16,904 nucleotides of DNA from JAAYJK01 sp964501655 (GCA_964501655.1 CAZCTN010000045.1:1-16904), one strand, 5' to 3'; counted from the stretch's first letter, positions 7,293 to 13,507 are shown. Made by a program: numbers and translations. The notes: generated by a model not told the origin, from the letters alone.

Positions 7293-7419
7293 CATTGAAG
7301 CCGGTATTAATATTTTTAGCGTAATGTATTTTTCTTTCCAGGGTAAATTATAGCATTCGTTCAATTCATTTATATTTTCTCCTTCCGGTGAAAATACTAT
7401 TTTCAAGGAGGTGTCTATA

Positions 7420-7785
7420 ATGACTATGCCCAAAGACGTGAAATATGGCGGCGATAAACCGGAAAAGGAATCAGTGAAGCAAGCCAAAGGCAAAAATGGC
7501 AGCAGTTTGACCAATGATCTATTTGCCTCAGTTGGGAATCTCTTCTATGAATTCGGATTAATAAACAAACCATCATCCAGGGACGACCAAAAGGATAACA
7601 TGGGCCAGGAGGACAACCAGACTCATCAAGATCAGTTGGTTAACCAGCAAGACCAGAATAAATCCGGAGATTATGACCCATCGGAATATTCCGATGATGA
7701 AGTGTTGCTGAGCCAGTACAATAAAATAGGACAACAGTACTGGGAAGACCCATCTCTGGCCCAGGGGCAGAAGAATAAACGCTGA
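7420..7785 (+). CDS. Small hydrophilic protein of unknown function
   Basis: The protein has 121 residues. I choose ATG 7420 because AAGGAGG lies eight bases upstream; an in-frame GTG at 7411 overlaps that site. There is no signal peptide or membrane helix. The N-terminus is lysine-rich (about 1-30), a short hydrophobic helix candidate follows (NDLFASVGNLFYEFGL, about 32-47), and the rest is polar and low-complexity, dominated by Asp, Gln, Asn and Ser (for example HQDQLVNQQDQNKSGDYDPS), likely disordered. The C-terminus contains SDDEVLLSQYNKIGQQYWED. I do not recognise a family. The strong ribosome binding site and the good terminator at its end argue for a real gene. It converges on the flavoprotein gene and shares the terminator region. 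Confidence 0.7.
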   Translation: MTMPKDVKYGGDKPEKESVKQAKGKNGSSLTNDLFASVGNLFYEFGLINKPSSRDDQKDNMGQEDNQTHQDQLVNQQDQNKSGDYDPSEYSDDEVLLSQYNKIGQQYWEDPSLAQGQKNKR

Positions 7786-7815
7786 TCAGACTCCCTTTCA
7801 GAGGTATACGACTTT

Positions 7816-7844
7816 AAACCAGGCTGCCCAGGCCTGGTTTTTTT
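7816..7844 (+). terminator. Terminator after the small hydrophilic protein gene
   Basis: AAACCAGGC and GCCTGGTTT form a 9-bp stem with a 7-base loop, followed by a T tract to 7844. It touches the stop codon of the convergent flavoprotein gene (7843-7845). Confidence 0.85.
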
Positions 7845-8712
7845 AGGCATGGGCAGCAGCATAATTGCCGGCGTTTAATCCGGCTACCTGCCCCTCTCCT
7901 ACTGCTTTGGCCACCTGGTATGGCTTGCCGGTACAGTCTCCGGCTGCATATACTCCGGGAATATTGGTTTTTTGCTCCCGGTCTGCCAGGATATGGTTGT
8001 AAACAATTACCAGTCCTGGAATTACACGATCAGGAGCCGTCTCCCCACCCAGCACAAATAGTCCATCAGCATCTATCTGTGTTCCTCCTTTAAGTTCTAA
8101 TCCCTTTATATATCCATCACCCATTATCCCCGCAGGCTTATCCTGAACCAATTTTATTCGGGCATCTAGTTGTCCCCAATTTTTGTACAAAGGCAGATAG
8201 TATACTTTGCTGCATATTTCCGCCATATAATTAGCTTCCATTTCTCCTTCCGCATCATGAGCGATGATGATAACTTCTTTATTTCTATATAAAGGGCCAT
8301 CACAGGTAGCGCAATAACCCAGGCCCTTGCCAAGATAAGTTTCTTCTCGGGGCAAAGTTGGTTTATAGGGTATCCCCGTCGCTATCACTATAGCTTTGCT
8401 GTTAAGCACTTCCCCGTCTGCCAGCAAATTGAAAGTTCCATCTGCATCAGTAGTGATCAATTCCACTTTGGAGTGACGTATTTCAATTTGCATGGCCCGG
8501 GCATGTTCTAAAAATTTGTCCAGCAGGTCTTCCCCATTAATCCCATAAAAACCCAGGTAATTGTCTATCTTCTGAGCTTTATGCAGGGGCGGGCTGCATA
8601 TCTCAGTTCCCAGAACTACAATATCCTTATTGCGTATTTTAGCATTAATAGCGGCCGATAATCCGGCCGGACCGCAGCCTAAGATGCATATATCATACAT
8701 TTGATTAGCCAT
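7843..8712 (-). CDS. Thioredoxin-reductase-like flavoprotein lacking NADPH motifs (possible ferredoxin-dependent type)
   Basis: The protein has 289 residues and starts with ATG at 8712, six bases after AAGGAGG. The FAD-binding GCGPAG is at 12-17 and the C-terminal FAD motif is GVYAAGDCTGKPYQVAKAVG (about 253-272). The redox-active pair is C134-x-x-C137 in GYCATCDGPL. These place it in the TrxB family of low-molecular-weight thioredoxin reductases. The NADPH domain is abnormal. Where TrxB has GGGxSA, this protein has IIIAHDAEGEMEANYMAE (about 148-165), and the HRRxxFRA phosphate-binding motif is replaced by YYLPLYKNWGQLDAR. The overall length is also some 20 residues below usual TrxB. Clostridial ferredoxin-dependent flavin thioredoxin reductases show this loss, so reduced ferredoxin is a plausible electron donor. 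That assignment is inference. No thioredoxin gene is adjacent. Confidence 0.85.
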   Translation of the reverse strand: MANQMYDICILGCGPAGLSAAINAKIRNKDIVVLGTEICSPPLHKAQKIDNYLGFYGINGEDLLDKFLEHARAMQIEIRHSKVELITTDADGTFNLLADGEVLNSKAIVIATGIPYKPTLPREETYLGKGLGYCATCDGPLYRNKEVIIIAHDAEGEMEANYMAEICSKVYYLPLYKNWGQLDARIKLVQDKPAGIMGDGYIKGLELKGGTQIDADGLFVLGGETAPDRVIPGLVIVYNHILADREQKTNIPGVYAAGDCTGKPYQVAKAVGEGQVAGLNAGNYAAAHA

Positions 8713-8872
8713 ATTAAACCTCCTTAGTTTCGGATACCTGTATTTTCACCCTTTTGAAGGGTTTTTATATATTATCTATATCCCTTTTACTTATTATATT
8801 AAGAAGCATATGGTAGTATTTGTATGTCTATTATCGGCCATATCATGACTAGTATAAGCAGTATTTCTATAG

Positions 8873-8972
8873 NNNNNNNNNNNNNNNNNNNNNNNNNNNN
8901 NNNNNNNNNNNNNNNNNNNNNNNNNNNNNNNNNNNNNNNNNNNNNNNNNNNNNNNNNNNNNNNNNNNNNNNN
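8873..8972. other. Assembly gap of exactly 100 N
   Basis: A run of 100 undetermined bases, the conventional placeholder for a scaffold gap of unknown size. No feature can be called across it. Confidence 0.99.
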
Positions 8973-9008
8973 ACCGCGTTTGCCCTGGCAAAGGCAGCTC
9001 ATTTATAA
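8973..9008 (+). CDS. Possible 3' end of a gene lying in the assembly gap
   Basis: Right after the gap one frame reads TAFALAKAAHL and stops at TAA 9006-9008. It could be the last codons of a gene whose body is in the gap. The palindrome that follows at 9022-9054, with a T-rich flank, would then sit as its terminator. Eleven codons are too few to be sure. Confidence 0.2.
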   Translation, partial: TAFALAKAAHL

Positions 9009-9021
9009 TAGAAAGTTACAG

Positions 9022-9054
9022 ATAAGTTAATGGTGACTAGAACCATTAACTTAT
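9022..9054. repeat. Intergenic palindromic repeat, copy 1
   Basis: A 13-bp perfect stem ATAAGTTAATGGT / ACCATTAACTTAT surrounds a 7-base loop, GACTAGA. It is followed on the plus strand by a T-rich stretch, so it may also terminate transcription. It is related to the copies at 10279-10319 and 12094-12124. Confidence 0.8.
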
Positions 9055-9071
9055 TCTTTTTCTGTATCGCT

Positions 9072-9101
9072 TGTAGAAATGATGGTTAAGATAAGATAAT
9101 A
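9072..9101 (+). promoter_or_regulatory. Candidate promoter of the spore photoproduct lyase gene
   Basis: TGTAGA (9072-9077), 17 bases, then GATAATA (9095-9101) resembles the sigma-G forespore pattern (TGAATA, CATACTA) with several mismatches. The same bases can be read as a sigma-A promoter TTGTAG-18-GATAAT. Timing in the forespore is expected from the known biology of spl genes, but the match is weak. Confidence 0.35.
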
Positions 9102-9133
9102 CGATATCTTCTTTACCTTGTGGAGGCAGATAA

Positions 9134-10168
9134 ATGACACTGGCAGCTTTACAAGTAAAAAGGGTCTATTTTGAACCAGATGCTCTGGATTATCCATTGG
9201 GAAAAGAAATGTGTGAACGTCTAAAAGCAGAAGGTCACGAAATAAGTTTTCTAAAATCCCATAATCGGGTCACCGGCATTCCCGGCAAAACACCGAGAGA
9301 ATCGTTTTTTCAGGGCAAAAGCACTCTGGTGATTGGAGTTCGAAAAACCCTGGCTTTCGCCACCTGCAAACCATCAGCCCATTATCAGCTGCCGCTGGTC
9401 ACTGGCTGCCAGGGTATATGCGAATACTGCTATTTGAATACCCAGCTGGGCAAAAAACCTTATACCCGGGTTTATATCAATATCGATGAAATTCTGGCCC
9501 AGGCTGAAAAATATATCAGAGAACGGCAGCCTGAAAAAACCTTTTTTGAGGCTGCGGCAACATCTGATCCCGTACCGGTAGAACCTTATTCTGGGGCTCT
9601 GGCCCAGGCCATAAAATTCTTTGCCGGTCAGGAATACGGTTATTTGAAATTCGTTAGCAAGTTCCCGGGCATCGACAGCCTGCTGGATTTGGATCACCGG
9701 TGCCATACCCGTATAAGATTCAGCATCAACACTGAACGGATTATTCAAACCCATGAACATCGTACCCCGGGCCTGCAAGAGCGCATTAAAGCTCTGTCCC
9801 GGTTGATGGAACATGGTTATCCAGCAGGGGTGATTATAGCCCCGGTCATATTAGATGGTAGCTGGAAAGAAGAATACAGTAATATGGTAAATAAACTGGG
9901 AGAAAAGCTGTTCAGGAGTGATTACAAGGATATCCATTTCGAAGTAATATCCCATCGTTTTACCCGGAGGGCAAAAAATAATATTTTAGAGGTTTTCCCC
10001 CATACATCCCTGCCCATGTCCGAGGATGAGTCCCGTTCTTATAAGTACGGACAGTTCGGCTATGGTAAGTTTGTATATCAGAAAGAACTGCTCCAGGAAA
10101 TGAGTGCCTTTTTTACCGGGTTGATCCGACGGCATTTCCCTGGAGCCAAAATAGATTATATAATTTGA
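9134..10168 (+). CDS. splB: Spore photoproduct lyase (radical SAM DNA repair enzyme)
   Basis: This 344-residue enzyme repairs the spore photoproduct (5-thyminyl-5,6-dihydrothymine) in DNA during germination, using a 5'-deoxyadenosyl radical. The radical-SAM cluster is C92-x3-C96-x2-C99 in TGCQGICEYCYLNTQLG. The flanking segment ATCKPSAHYQLPLVTGC and the following TSDPVPVEPYSG are family signatures, and the TIM-barrel-like body (FVSKFPGIDSLLDLDH, RIRFSINTERI) is complete. The length matches the family. The start at ATG 9134 has GGAGG seven bases upstream. In Bacillus subtilis SplB the hydrogen-donor cysteine 141 comes just before TSD. Here that position is alanine (AAATSD, about 140-145). Cys78 lies upstream of the cluster and may serve instead. 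The gene implies an endospore-forming host. It is flanked by palindromic repeats on both sides and appears monocistronic. Confidence 0.93.
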   Translation: MTLAALQVKRVYFEPDALDYPLGKEMCERLKAEGHEISFLKSHNRVTGIPGKTPRESFFQGKSTLVIGVRKTLAFATCKPSAHYQLPLVTGCQGICEYCYLNTQLGKKPYTRVYINIDEILAQAEKYIRERQPEKTFFEAAATSDPVPVEPYSGALAQAIKFFAGQEYGYLKFVSKFPGIDSLLDLDHRCHTRIRFSINTERIIQTHEHRTPGLQERIKALSRLMEHGYPAGVIIAPVILDGSWKEEYSNMVNKLGEKLFRSDYKDIHFEVISHRFTRRAKNNILEVFPHTSLPMSEDESRSYKYGQFGYGKFVYQKELLQEMSAFFTGLIRRHFPGAKIDYII

Positions 10169-10234
10169 AATAGGCTAATTCCCTTACCGGATATCTTTAA
10201 GTAATAGTAACAAGTTAATTAATTATAATAATTT

Positions 10235-10275
10235 AAAAACCCCACGTCCTTATTACGGCATGGGGTTTATTATTT
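10235..10275 (+). terminator. Terminator of the spore photoproduct lyase gene
   Basis: AAACCCCA and TGGGGTTT form an 8-bp outer stem enclosing a 16-base region with partial pairing, followed by TTTATTATTTG. It lies 69 bases after the stop codon. Confidence 0.7.
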
Positions 10276-10278
10276 GGG

Positions 10279-10319
10279 TTTAATGAGTTAATGGTGACAG
10301 GCACCATTAACTCATTAAA
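10279..10319. repeat. Intergenic palindromic repeat, copy 2 (18-bp perfect stem)
   Basis: TTTAATGAGTTAATGGTG and its exact reverse complement (10302-10319) enclose the 5-base loop ACAGG. It lies immediately after the lyase terminator and shares the AGTTAATGGT core with the copies at 9022 and 12094. Confidence 0.85.
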
Positions 10320-10353
10320 GACGCCCCTGTTGTAATGAAGAGTCTTTTAGCTT

Positions 10354-10470
10354 TCAATCTTTCTTTTTTCCACATTTCCTACAAAACCAATAGCGTACAA
10401 TGTGCGTATTTTCTTCATAGAATGGCACGAACCTATGTCCTGAGAAATAACACCTTATTTTCCTGAACAT
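10354..10470 (-). CDS. 38-residue Cys/His mini-protein (putative zinc knuckle)
   Basis: On the minus strand an ATG at 10470 is preceded by AAAGGAGATGAAGT, a strong ribosome binding site seven bases away, and the frame ends at TGA 10354-10356. The product is basic: MFRKIRCYFSGHRFVPFYEE, then about ten residues including HIVRYW, then FCRKCGKKKD. The C-x4-H (C7, H12) and C-x2-C (C30, C33) pairs could bind one zinc ion. This layout resembles small prophage-type proteins such as DUF1660. The similarity is from memory of the pattern and the function is unknown. It is below the usual size cut-off of gene finders. A palindrome with a TATAAT in it lies upstream (10554-10570). Confidence 0.6.
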   Translation of the reverse strand: MFRKIRCYFSGHRFVPFYEENTHIVRYWFCRKCGKKKD

Positions 10471-10553
10471 ACTTCATCTCCTTTCTTAAACTAGTTCTGC
10501 TTTCTCCCTGAATGAGAGTAACAGCCGCATGTATTGGCAGCAAGAGTAAGTCA

Positions 10554-10570
10554 TTTCCATTATATGGAAA
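10554..10570. promoter_or_regulatory. Operator-like palindrome upstream of the mini-gene
   Basis: TTTCCAT-TAT-ATGGAAA is a perfect 7+3+7 palindrome. A TATAAT on the minus strand (10559-10564) lies within it, 84 or more bases upstream of the mini-gene start. No good -35 box matches it, so its role as a promoter is uncertain. The TTTCC/GGAAA ends recall the predicted MarR operators, with different spacing. Confidence 0.35.
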
Positions 10571-10646
10571 CTGCAAATAATTTGTTTCTTGGGTTCCATT
10601 ATTTATAAAAAACGAGAAACCATTAGGTCACTCGGAATAGTTAACT

Positions 10647-10675
10647 TTGATATAAAATTGCGTTTATGATATATT
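10647..10675 (+). promoter_or_regulatory. Promoter of the riboswitch-AICAR transformylase unit
   Basis: TTGATA (10647-10652), a 17-base spacer and TATATT (10670-10675). The predicted start at about 10682 coincides with the beginning of the riboswitch. Confidence 0.7.
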
Positions 10676-10680
10676 AAATT

Positions 10681-10755
10681 TGGTCATGTAACTGGCGGAA
10701 ATGGAGTTTACCATAGGGAGCATGATTTATTAAGATTATCGACCGCCTGGGTAGA
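10681..10755 (+). promoter_or_regulatory. ZTP (pfl) riboswitch
   Basis: The leader shows the pfl-motif layout. P1 is TCATG (10684-10688) with CATGA (10721-10725). P2 is ATGG (10701-10704) with CCAT (10711-10714). The conserved ACTGGCGG is followed later by GGGAGC and by the 3' hallmark GACCGCCTGGG. GGCGG (10694-10698) can form the known pseudoknot with CCGCC (10743-10747). The family senses ZTP/ZMP, which accumulate when 10-formyl-tetrahydrofolate is limiting, and typically activates purine and folate genes. The gene downstream is AICAR transformylase, which consumes ZMP and formyl-folate, so the biological logic fits exactly. Confidence 0.88.
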
Positions 10756-10779
10756 TTTTTTATTTACTCAGGTTTTTTT
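10746..10779 (+). terminator. Riboswitch-controlled terminator
   Basis: CCTGGGTA (10746-10753) pairs with TACTCAGG (10765-10772; one G-U pair), followed by seven T. Its 5' arm overlaps the 3' pseudoknot strand of the riboswitch, so ligand binding and terminator formation exclude each other: ZTP-bound means read-through. Confidence 0.85.
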
Positions 10780-10806
10780 GTACCGATTATTAAGGAGGTT
10801 GTAATA

Positions 10807-11982
10807 ATGGGAAATTCGGAGATTGTATTAAAGTATGGATGTAATCCACAGCAAAAACCGGCTAAAATTTATAGCAAGAACCAATCATTGCCCATCAAAA
10901 TTCTAAATGGTACTCCAGGATATATCAATTTTATGGATGCCTTTAATTCCTGGCAACTGGTGAAGGAATTGAAACAGGCTACTGGCTTACCAGCAGCTGC
11001 TTCCTTTAAACATGTCAGTCCGGCTGGTGCTGCAGTAGGTTTACCGCTGAGTGATGTTTTACAAAAGTCCTATTTTGTTGAGGGACTGGAATTATCTCCG
11101 GTGGCGACTGCTTATGTCCGCGCCAGAGGAGCAGATAGAATGTCATCGTACGGGGATTGGTCTGCTATAAGTGATATAGTTGATGTGTCCACAGCTGCTA
11201 TTCTGCAGGGAGCAGTTTCTGATGGAATAATTGCCCCGGGTTATACAGATGAAGCCCTGGAGCTTTTAAAGAAAAAGAAGAAAGGCAACTATTGTATAAT
11301 AGAAATGGATTGGGATTACGAACCGGAAGAGATTGAGACCCGAGAAGTATATGGCATATGCTTCGAGCAAAAAAGAAATAATGTAAAAATTGGCGAGGAG
11401 TTGCTTACTAATATCGTAAGCAACAATAAAAATATGAATCCCCAGGCCCAACGGGACTTAATTATTTCCATGATTACATTAAAATACACCCAGTCCAATT
11501 CAGTTTGTTATGTCCTGGACGGTCAGGTAATCGGTGTCGGCGCCGGGCAGCAATCTCGTATCCACTGTACCCGGCTAGCCGGCTCCAAAGCCGATATCTG
11601 GTATTTAAGACAACATCCCACGGTATTGGCGTTACCATTCAAACAGGGCGTAGCCAAACCTGAACGGGATAATATCATAGATCAATACTTAAGAGATGAT
11701 ATTACTCCCAAGGAAATAAGCGGTTGGAGCAATGCACTGGATAGTATACCGCAACGATTAACAGCTGAAGAAAAAGCTTCCTGGTTAAGGAATTTAACCG
11801 GAGTTTCCCTAGGCTCTGATGCGTTTTTCCCCTTCCGTGATAATATAGACCGAGCCGCCCAGAGCGGGGTAAAATTCATCGTTCAACCCGGAGGTTCAAT
11901 TAGGGATAATTTAGTTATTGATGCCTGTAATGAATATGATATGGTTATGGTATGTTCCAGTCCCAGGTTATTTCACCACTAG
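10807..11982 (+). CDS. Stand-alone AICAR transformylase (PurH C-terminal activity)
   Basis: This 391-residue enzyme transfers a formyl group from 10-formyl-tetrahydrofolate to AICAR (ZMP), the penultimate step of IMP synthesis. AAGGAGG lies eight bases before ATG 10807. The N-terminal LKYGCNPQQKPAKIY, the catalytic Lys-His pair K68-H69 in ASFKHVSPAGAAVG, the GVGAGQQSRIHCTRLAG signature, SDAFFPFRDNIDRAAQSG and the GGSIRD loop near the C-terminus are all present. The N-terminal MGS-like IMP cyclohydrolase domain of bifunctional PurH (about 200 residues) is absent, so the last step must be encoded elsewhere. The C-terminus reads MVMVCSSPRLFHH; many relatives have FTG-RLFHH there. Expression is controlled by the ZTP riboswitch just upstream. 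It is followed by a palindromic repeat and then the ApgM-like gene on the same strand. Confidence 0.92.
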   Translation: MGNSEIVLKYGCNPQQKPAKIYSKNQSLPIKILNGTPGYINFMDAFNSWQLVKELKQATGLPAAASFKHVSPAGAAVGLPLSDVLQKSYFVEGLELSPVATAYVRARGADRMSSYGDWSAISDIVDVSTAAILQGAVSDGIIAPGYTDEALELLKKKKKGNYCIIEMDWDYEPEEIETREVYGICFEQKRNNVKIGEELLTNIVSNNKNMNPQAQRDLIISMITLKYTQSNSVCYVLDGQVIGVGAGQQSRIHCTRLAGSKADIWYLRQHPTVLALPFKQGVAKPERDNIIDQYLRDDITPKEISGWSNALDSIPQRLTAEEKASWLRNLTGVSLGSDAFFPFRDNIDRAAQSGVKFIVQPGGSIRDNLVIDACNEYDMVMVCSSPRLFHH

Positions 11983-12093
11983 AAGTTATGTCAGTACCAT
12001 AGGTTACCCACGATGTCAATATTTCTTTCGTTTCATTACGATTCAGGTTAATGATATACTGTACTGTAGAATGCCGATATTATATGTTAATGG

Positions 12094-12124
12094 TAAGTTA
12101 ATGGTGCCTGGCACCATTAACTTA
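12094..12124. repeat. Intergenic palindromic repeat, copy 3 (31-base near-perfect palindrome)
   Basis: TAAGTTAATGGTGCC pairs with GGCACCATTAACTTA around a single central T. It ends 21 bases before the ApgM-like start codon, so it would lie in that gene's leader RNA. A partial tandem echo, GTTAATGGT, precedes it at 12086-12094. Confidence 0.85.
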
Positions 12125-12145
12125 TGAAATAGGAGCTGAAGTAGT

Positions 12146-13357
12146 ATGAAATATTTGCTGATACTTGCCGATGGAATGGCTGATTATGAAATAGCTGAGC
12201 TGGGGAACAAGACTCCCCTGGAATATGCCCAAACCCCTAATATGGACTATCTGGCTAAGACTGCCCTTATAGGGAAGGCGGCTACTATCCCCGAGGGCTT
12301 TCCTCCGGGTAGCGATGTAGCTAATTTAGCCGTGATGGGCTATAATCCAGAAATCTATTATACCGGACGCTCTCCCCTGGAAGCGGTCAGCATGGGGATC
12401 GAACTAGCCGAGACAGACCTGGCCCTGCGCTGCAATCTGGTGACTCTATCGGATGCTGAAGATTATAAGGACAAAATCATGCTGGATTACAGTTCGGGGG
12501 AGATATCTTCAGCTGAATCCGCCGAACTGATCAAAGCCCTGCAGAGTGAACTGGGCAACGAAGAAATAACCTTCCATCCCGGGATAAGCTACCGCCACCT
12601 GGTGATATGGAAAAATGCTCTGGGCAAAAAAATAATGCTTACTCCTCCCCACGATATCAGCGACCAGGTTGTGGGAGAATACCTGCCGGCCGGGTCAGAC
12701 AGCACTGTGCTGCTGAATTTAATGCTCAAGAGCCATAGTATTTTGGATAACCATCCGGTTAATCAAAAACGCCGGGCTTCGGGTCAAAACCCGGCTACCT
12801 CAGCCTGGTTCTGGGGAGAAGGGAAGAAACCTGCCCTGGACAGTTTCGAGTCCCTTTACAGCCTGAAGGGTTCAGTGGTAGCAGCGGTGGATCTGGTAAA
12901 AGGATTAGGAATAAGTGCCGGACTTAAATCTGTGGAAGTGGAAGGGGCCACCGGTGCCATTGAAACCAACTTTGCCGGAAAAGCCCGGGCTGCCTTGGAG
13001 GAGTTAAAACAAGGCCAGGATTTTGTATATGTACATATCGAATCTCCTGACGAATCCGGTCATCAGGGCAGTCTAAAACATAAAATCTGGAGCATTGAGC
13101 AGATTGACCGGGAGGTAATCGGAATGGTTATTGAGGAACTGGACCAATTCCGGGATATACGGGTCATGATATTACCGGATCATCCAACCCCGCTATCCAT
13201 TAGAACCCATAGCAGCGATCCGGTGCCATTTATGATTTATGATAAGAATAATCCAGTCTCAGACAGTATCGGCTCATACAACGAAAAATCTGCCGATCAG
13301 GGGATATTCTTCCTGGCCGGATATAAGCTAATGGAATTTTTTATCAAAGGCCGGTAA
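12146..13357 (+). CDS. ApgM-type alkaline phosphatase superfamily enzyme; proposed homoserine kinase
   Basis: The protein has 403 residues, with a GGAG ribosome binding site upstream of ATG 12146. It belongs to the archaeal-type cofactor-independent phosphoglycerate mutase group. Metal-site residues are visible: D9 (LILADGMAD), the nucleophile S56 (FPPGSDVANL), D302/H306 (ESPDESGHQG), D345-H346 (LPDHPTPL) and H355. SAWFWGEGKKPALDSF is a family signature. Many bacterial members are annotated as cofactor-independent phosphoglycerate mutase. A subfamily (TIGR02535) found near threonine genes in genomes lacking thrB has been proposed to be homoserine kinase. Here the next gene, convergent and 150 bases away, is threonine synthase, which uses O-phosphohomoserine. 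I favour the homoserine kinase reading. Glycolytic mutase activity cannot be excluded from the sequence. Confidence 0.85.
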   Translation: MKYLLILADGMADYEIAELGNKTPLEYAQTPNMDYLAKTALIGKAATIPEGFPPGSDVANLAVMGYNPEIYYTGRSPLEAVSMGIELAETDLALRCNLVTLSDAEDYKDKIMLDYSSGEISSAESAELIKALQSELGNEEITFHPGISYRHLVIWKNALGKKIMLTPPHDISDQVVGEYLPAGSDSTVLLNLMLKSHSILDNHPVNQKRRASGQNPATSAWFWGEGKKPALDSFESLYSLKGSVVAAVDLVKGLGISAGLKSVEVEGATGAIETNFAGKARAALEELKQGQDFVYVHIESPDESGHQGSLKHKIWSIEQIDREVIGMVIEELDQFRDIRVMILPDHPTPLSIRTHSSDPVPFMIYDKNNPVSDSIGSYNEKSADQGIFFLAGYKLMEFFIKGR

Positions 13358-13389
13358 GCAAGTGCAACCATGGGAACGCCACCGGGACA

Positions 13390-13453
13390 GTTCTTGTAGT
13401 ACATAACTGGCGACGCCAACCAGGGAGGGTTCTTTTGGTGCATAACTGATGCC
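13390..13453 (+). repeat. Two imperfect direct repeats
   Basis: Unit 1 (13390-13417) begins GTTCTTGTAGTACATAACTG and unit 2 (13429-13453) begins GTTCTTTTGGTGCATAACTG; both end in GCC. They lie between the ApgM-like gene and thrC, and unit 2 forms part of the large hairpin. Confidence 0.55.
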
Positions 13454-13479
13454 ATGTACCAAAAGAACCCTCCCTGGTT
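13418..13479. repeat. Large hairpin between convergent genes
   Basis: A perfect 22-bp inverted repeat (13418-13439 with 13458-13479; arms begin AACCAGGGAGGG) extends inward by four more pairs, one of them G-U, leaving a loop of about 10 bases. It may act as a bidirectional terminator for the two converging genes, although no strong T tract follows. The size fits a dispersed palindromic element. Confidence 0.8.
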
Positions 13480-13507
13480 CATCCTTCTCTTGCTTGGGCA
13501 AGAATGC

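Noticed and set aside
7411..7419. GTG start for the small hydrophilic protein
   Set aside because: The GTG overlaps the AAGGAGG ribosome binding site that serves ATG 7420.
8748..8766. ACCCTT/AAGGGT hairpin followed by T on the plus strand
   Set aside because: It looks like a small terminator but no plus-strand gene precedes it; in the other direction it lies in the flavoprotein leader with no clear function. The stem is only 6 bp.
8794..9030. Open frames spanning the run of N
   Set aside because: They consist mostly of undetermined residues and join sequence of unknown distance.
11918..12127. 69-codon frame overlapping the end of the AICAR transformylase and the palindrome
   Set aside because: It overlaps a well-supported gene in another frame and has no start signal.
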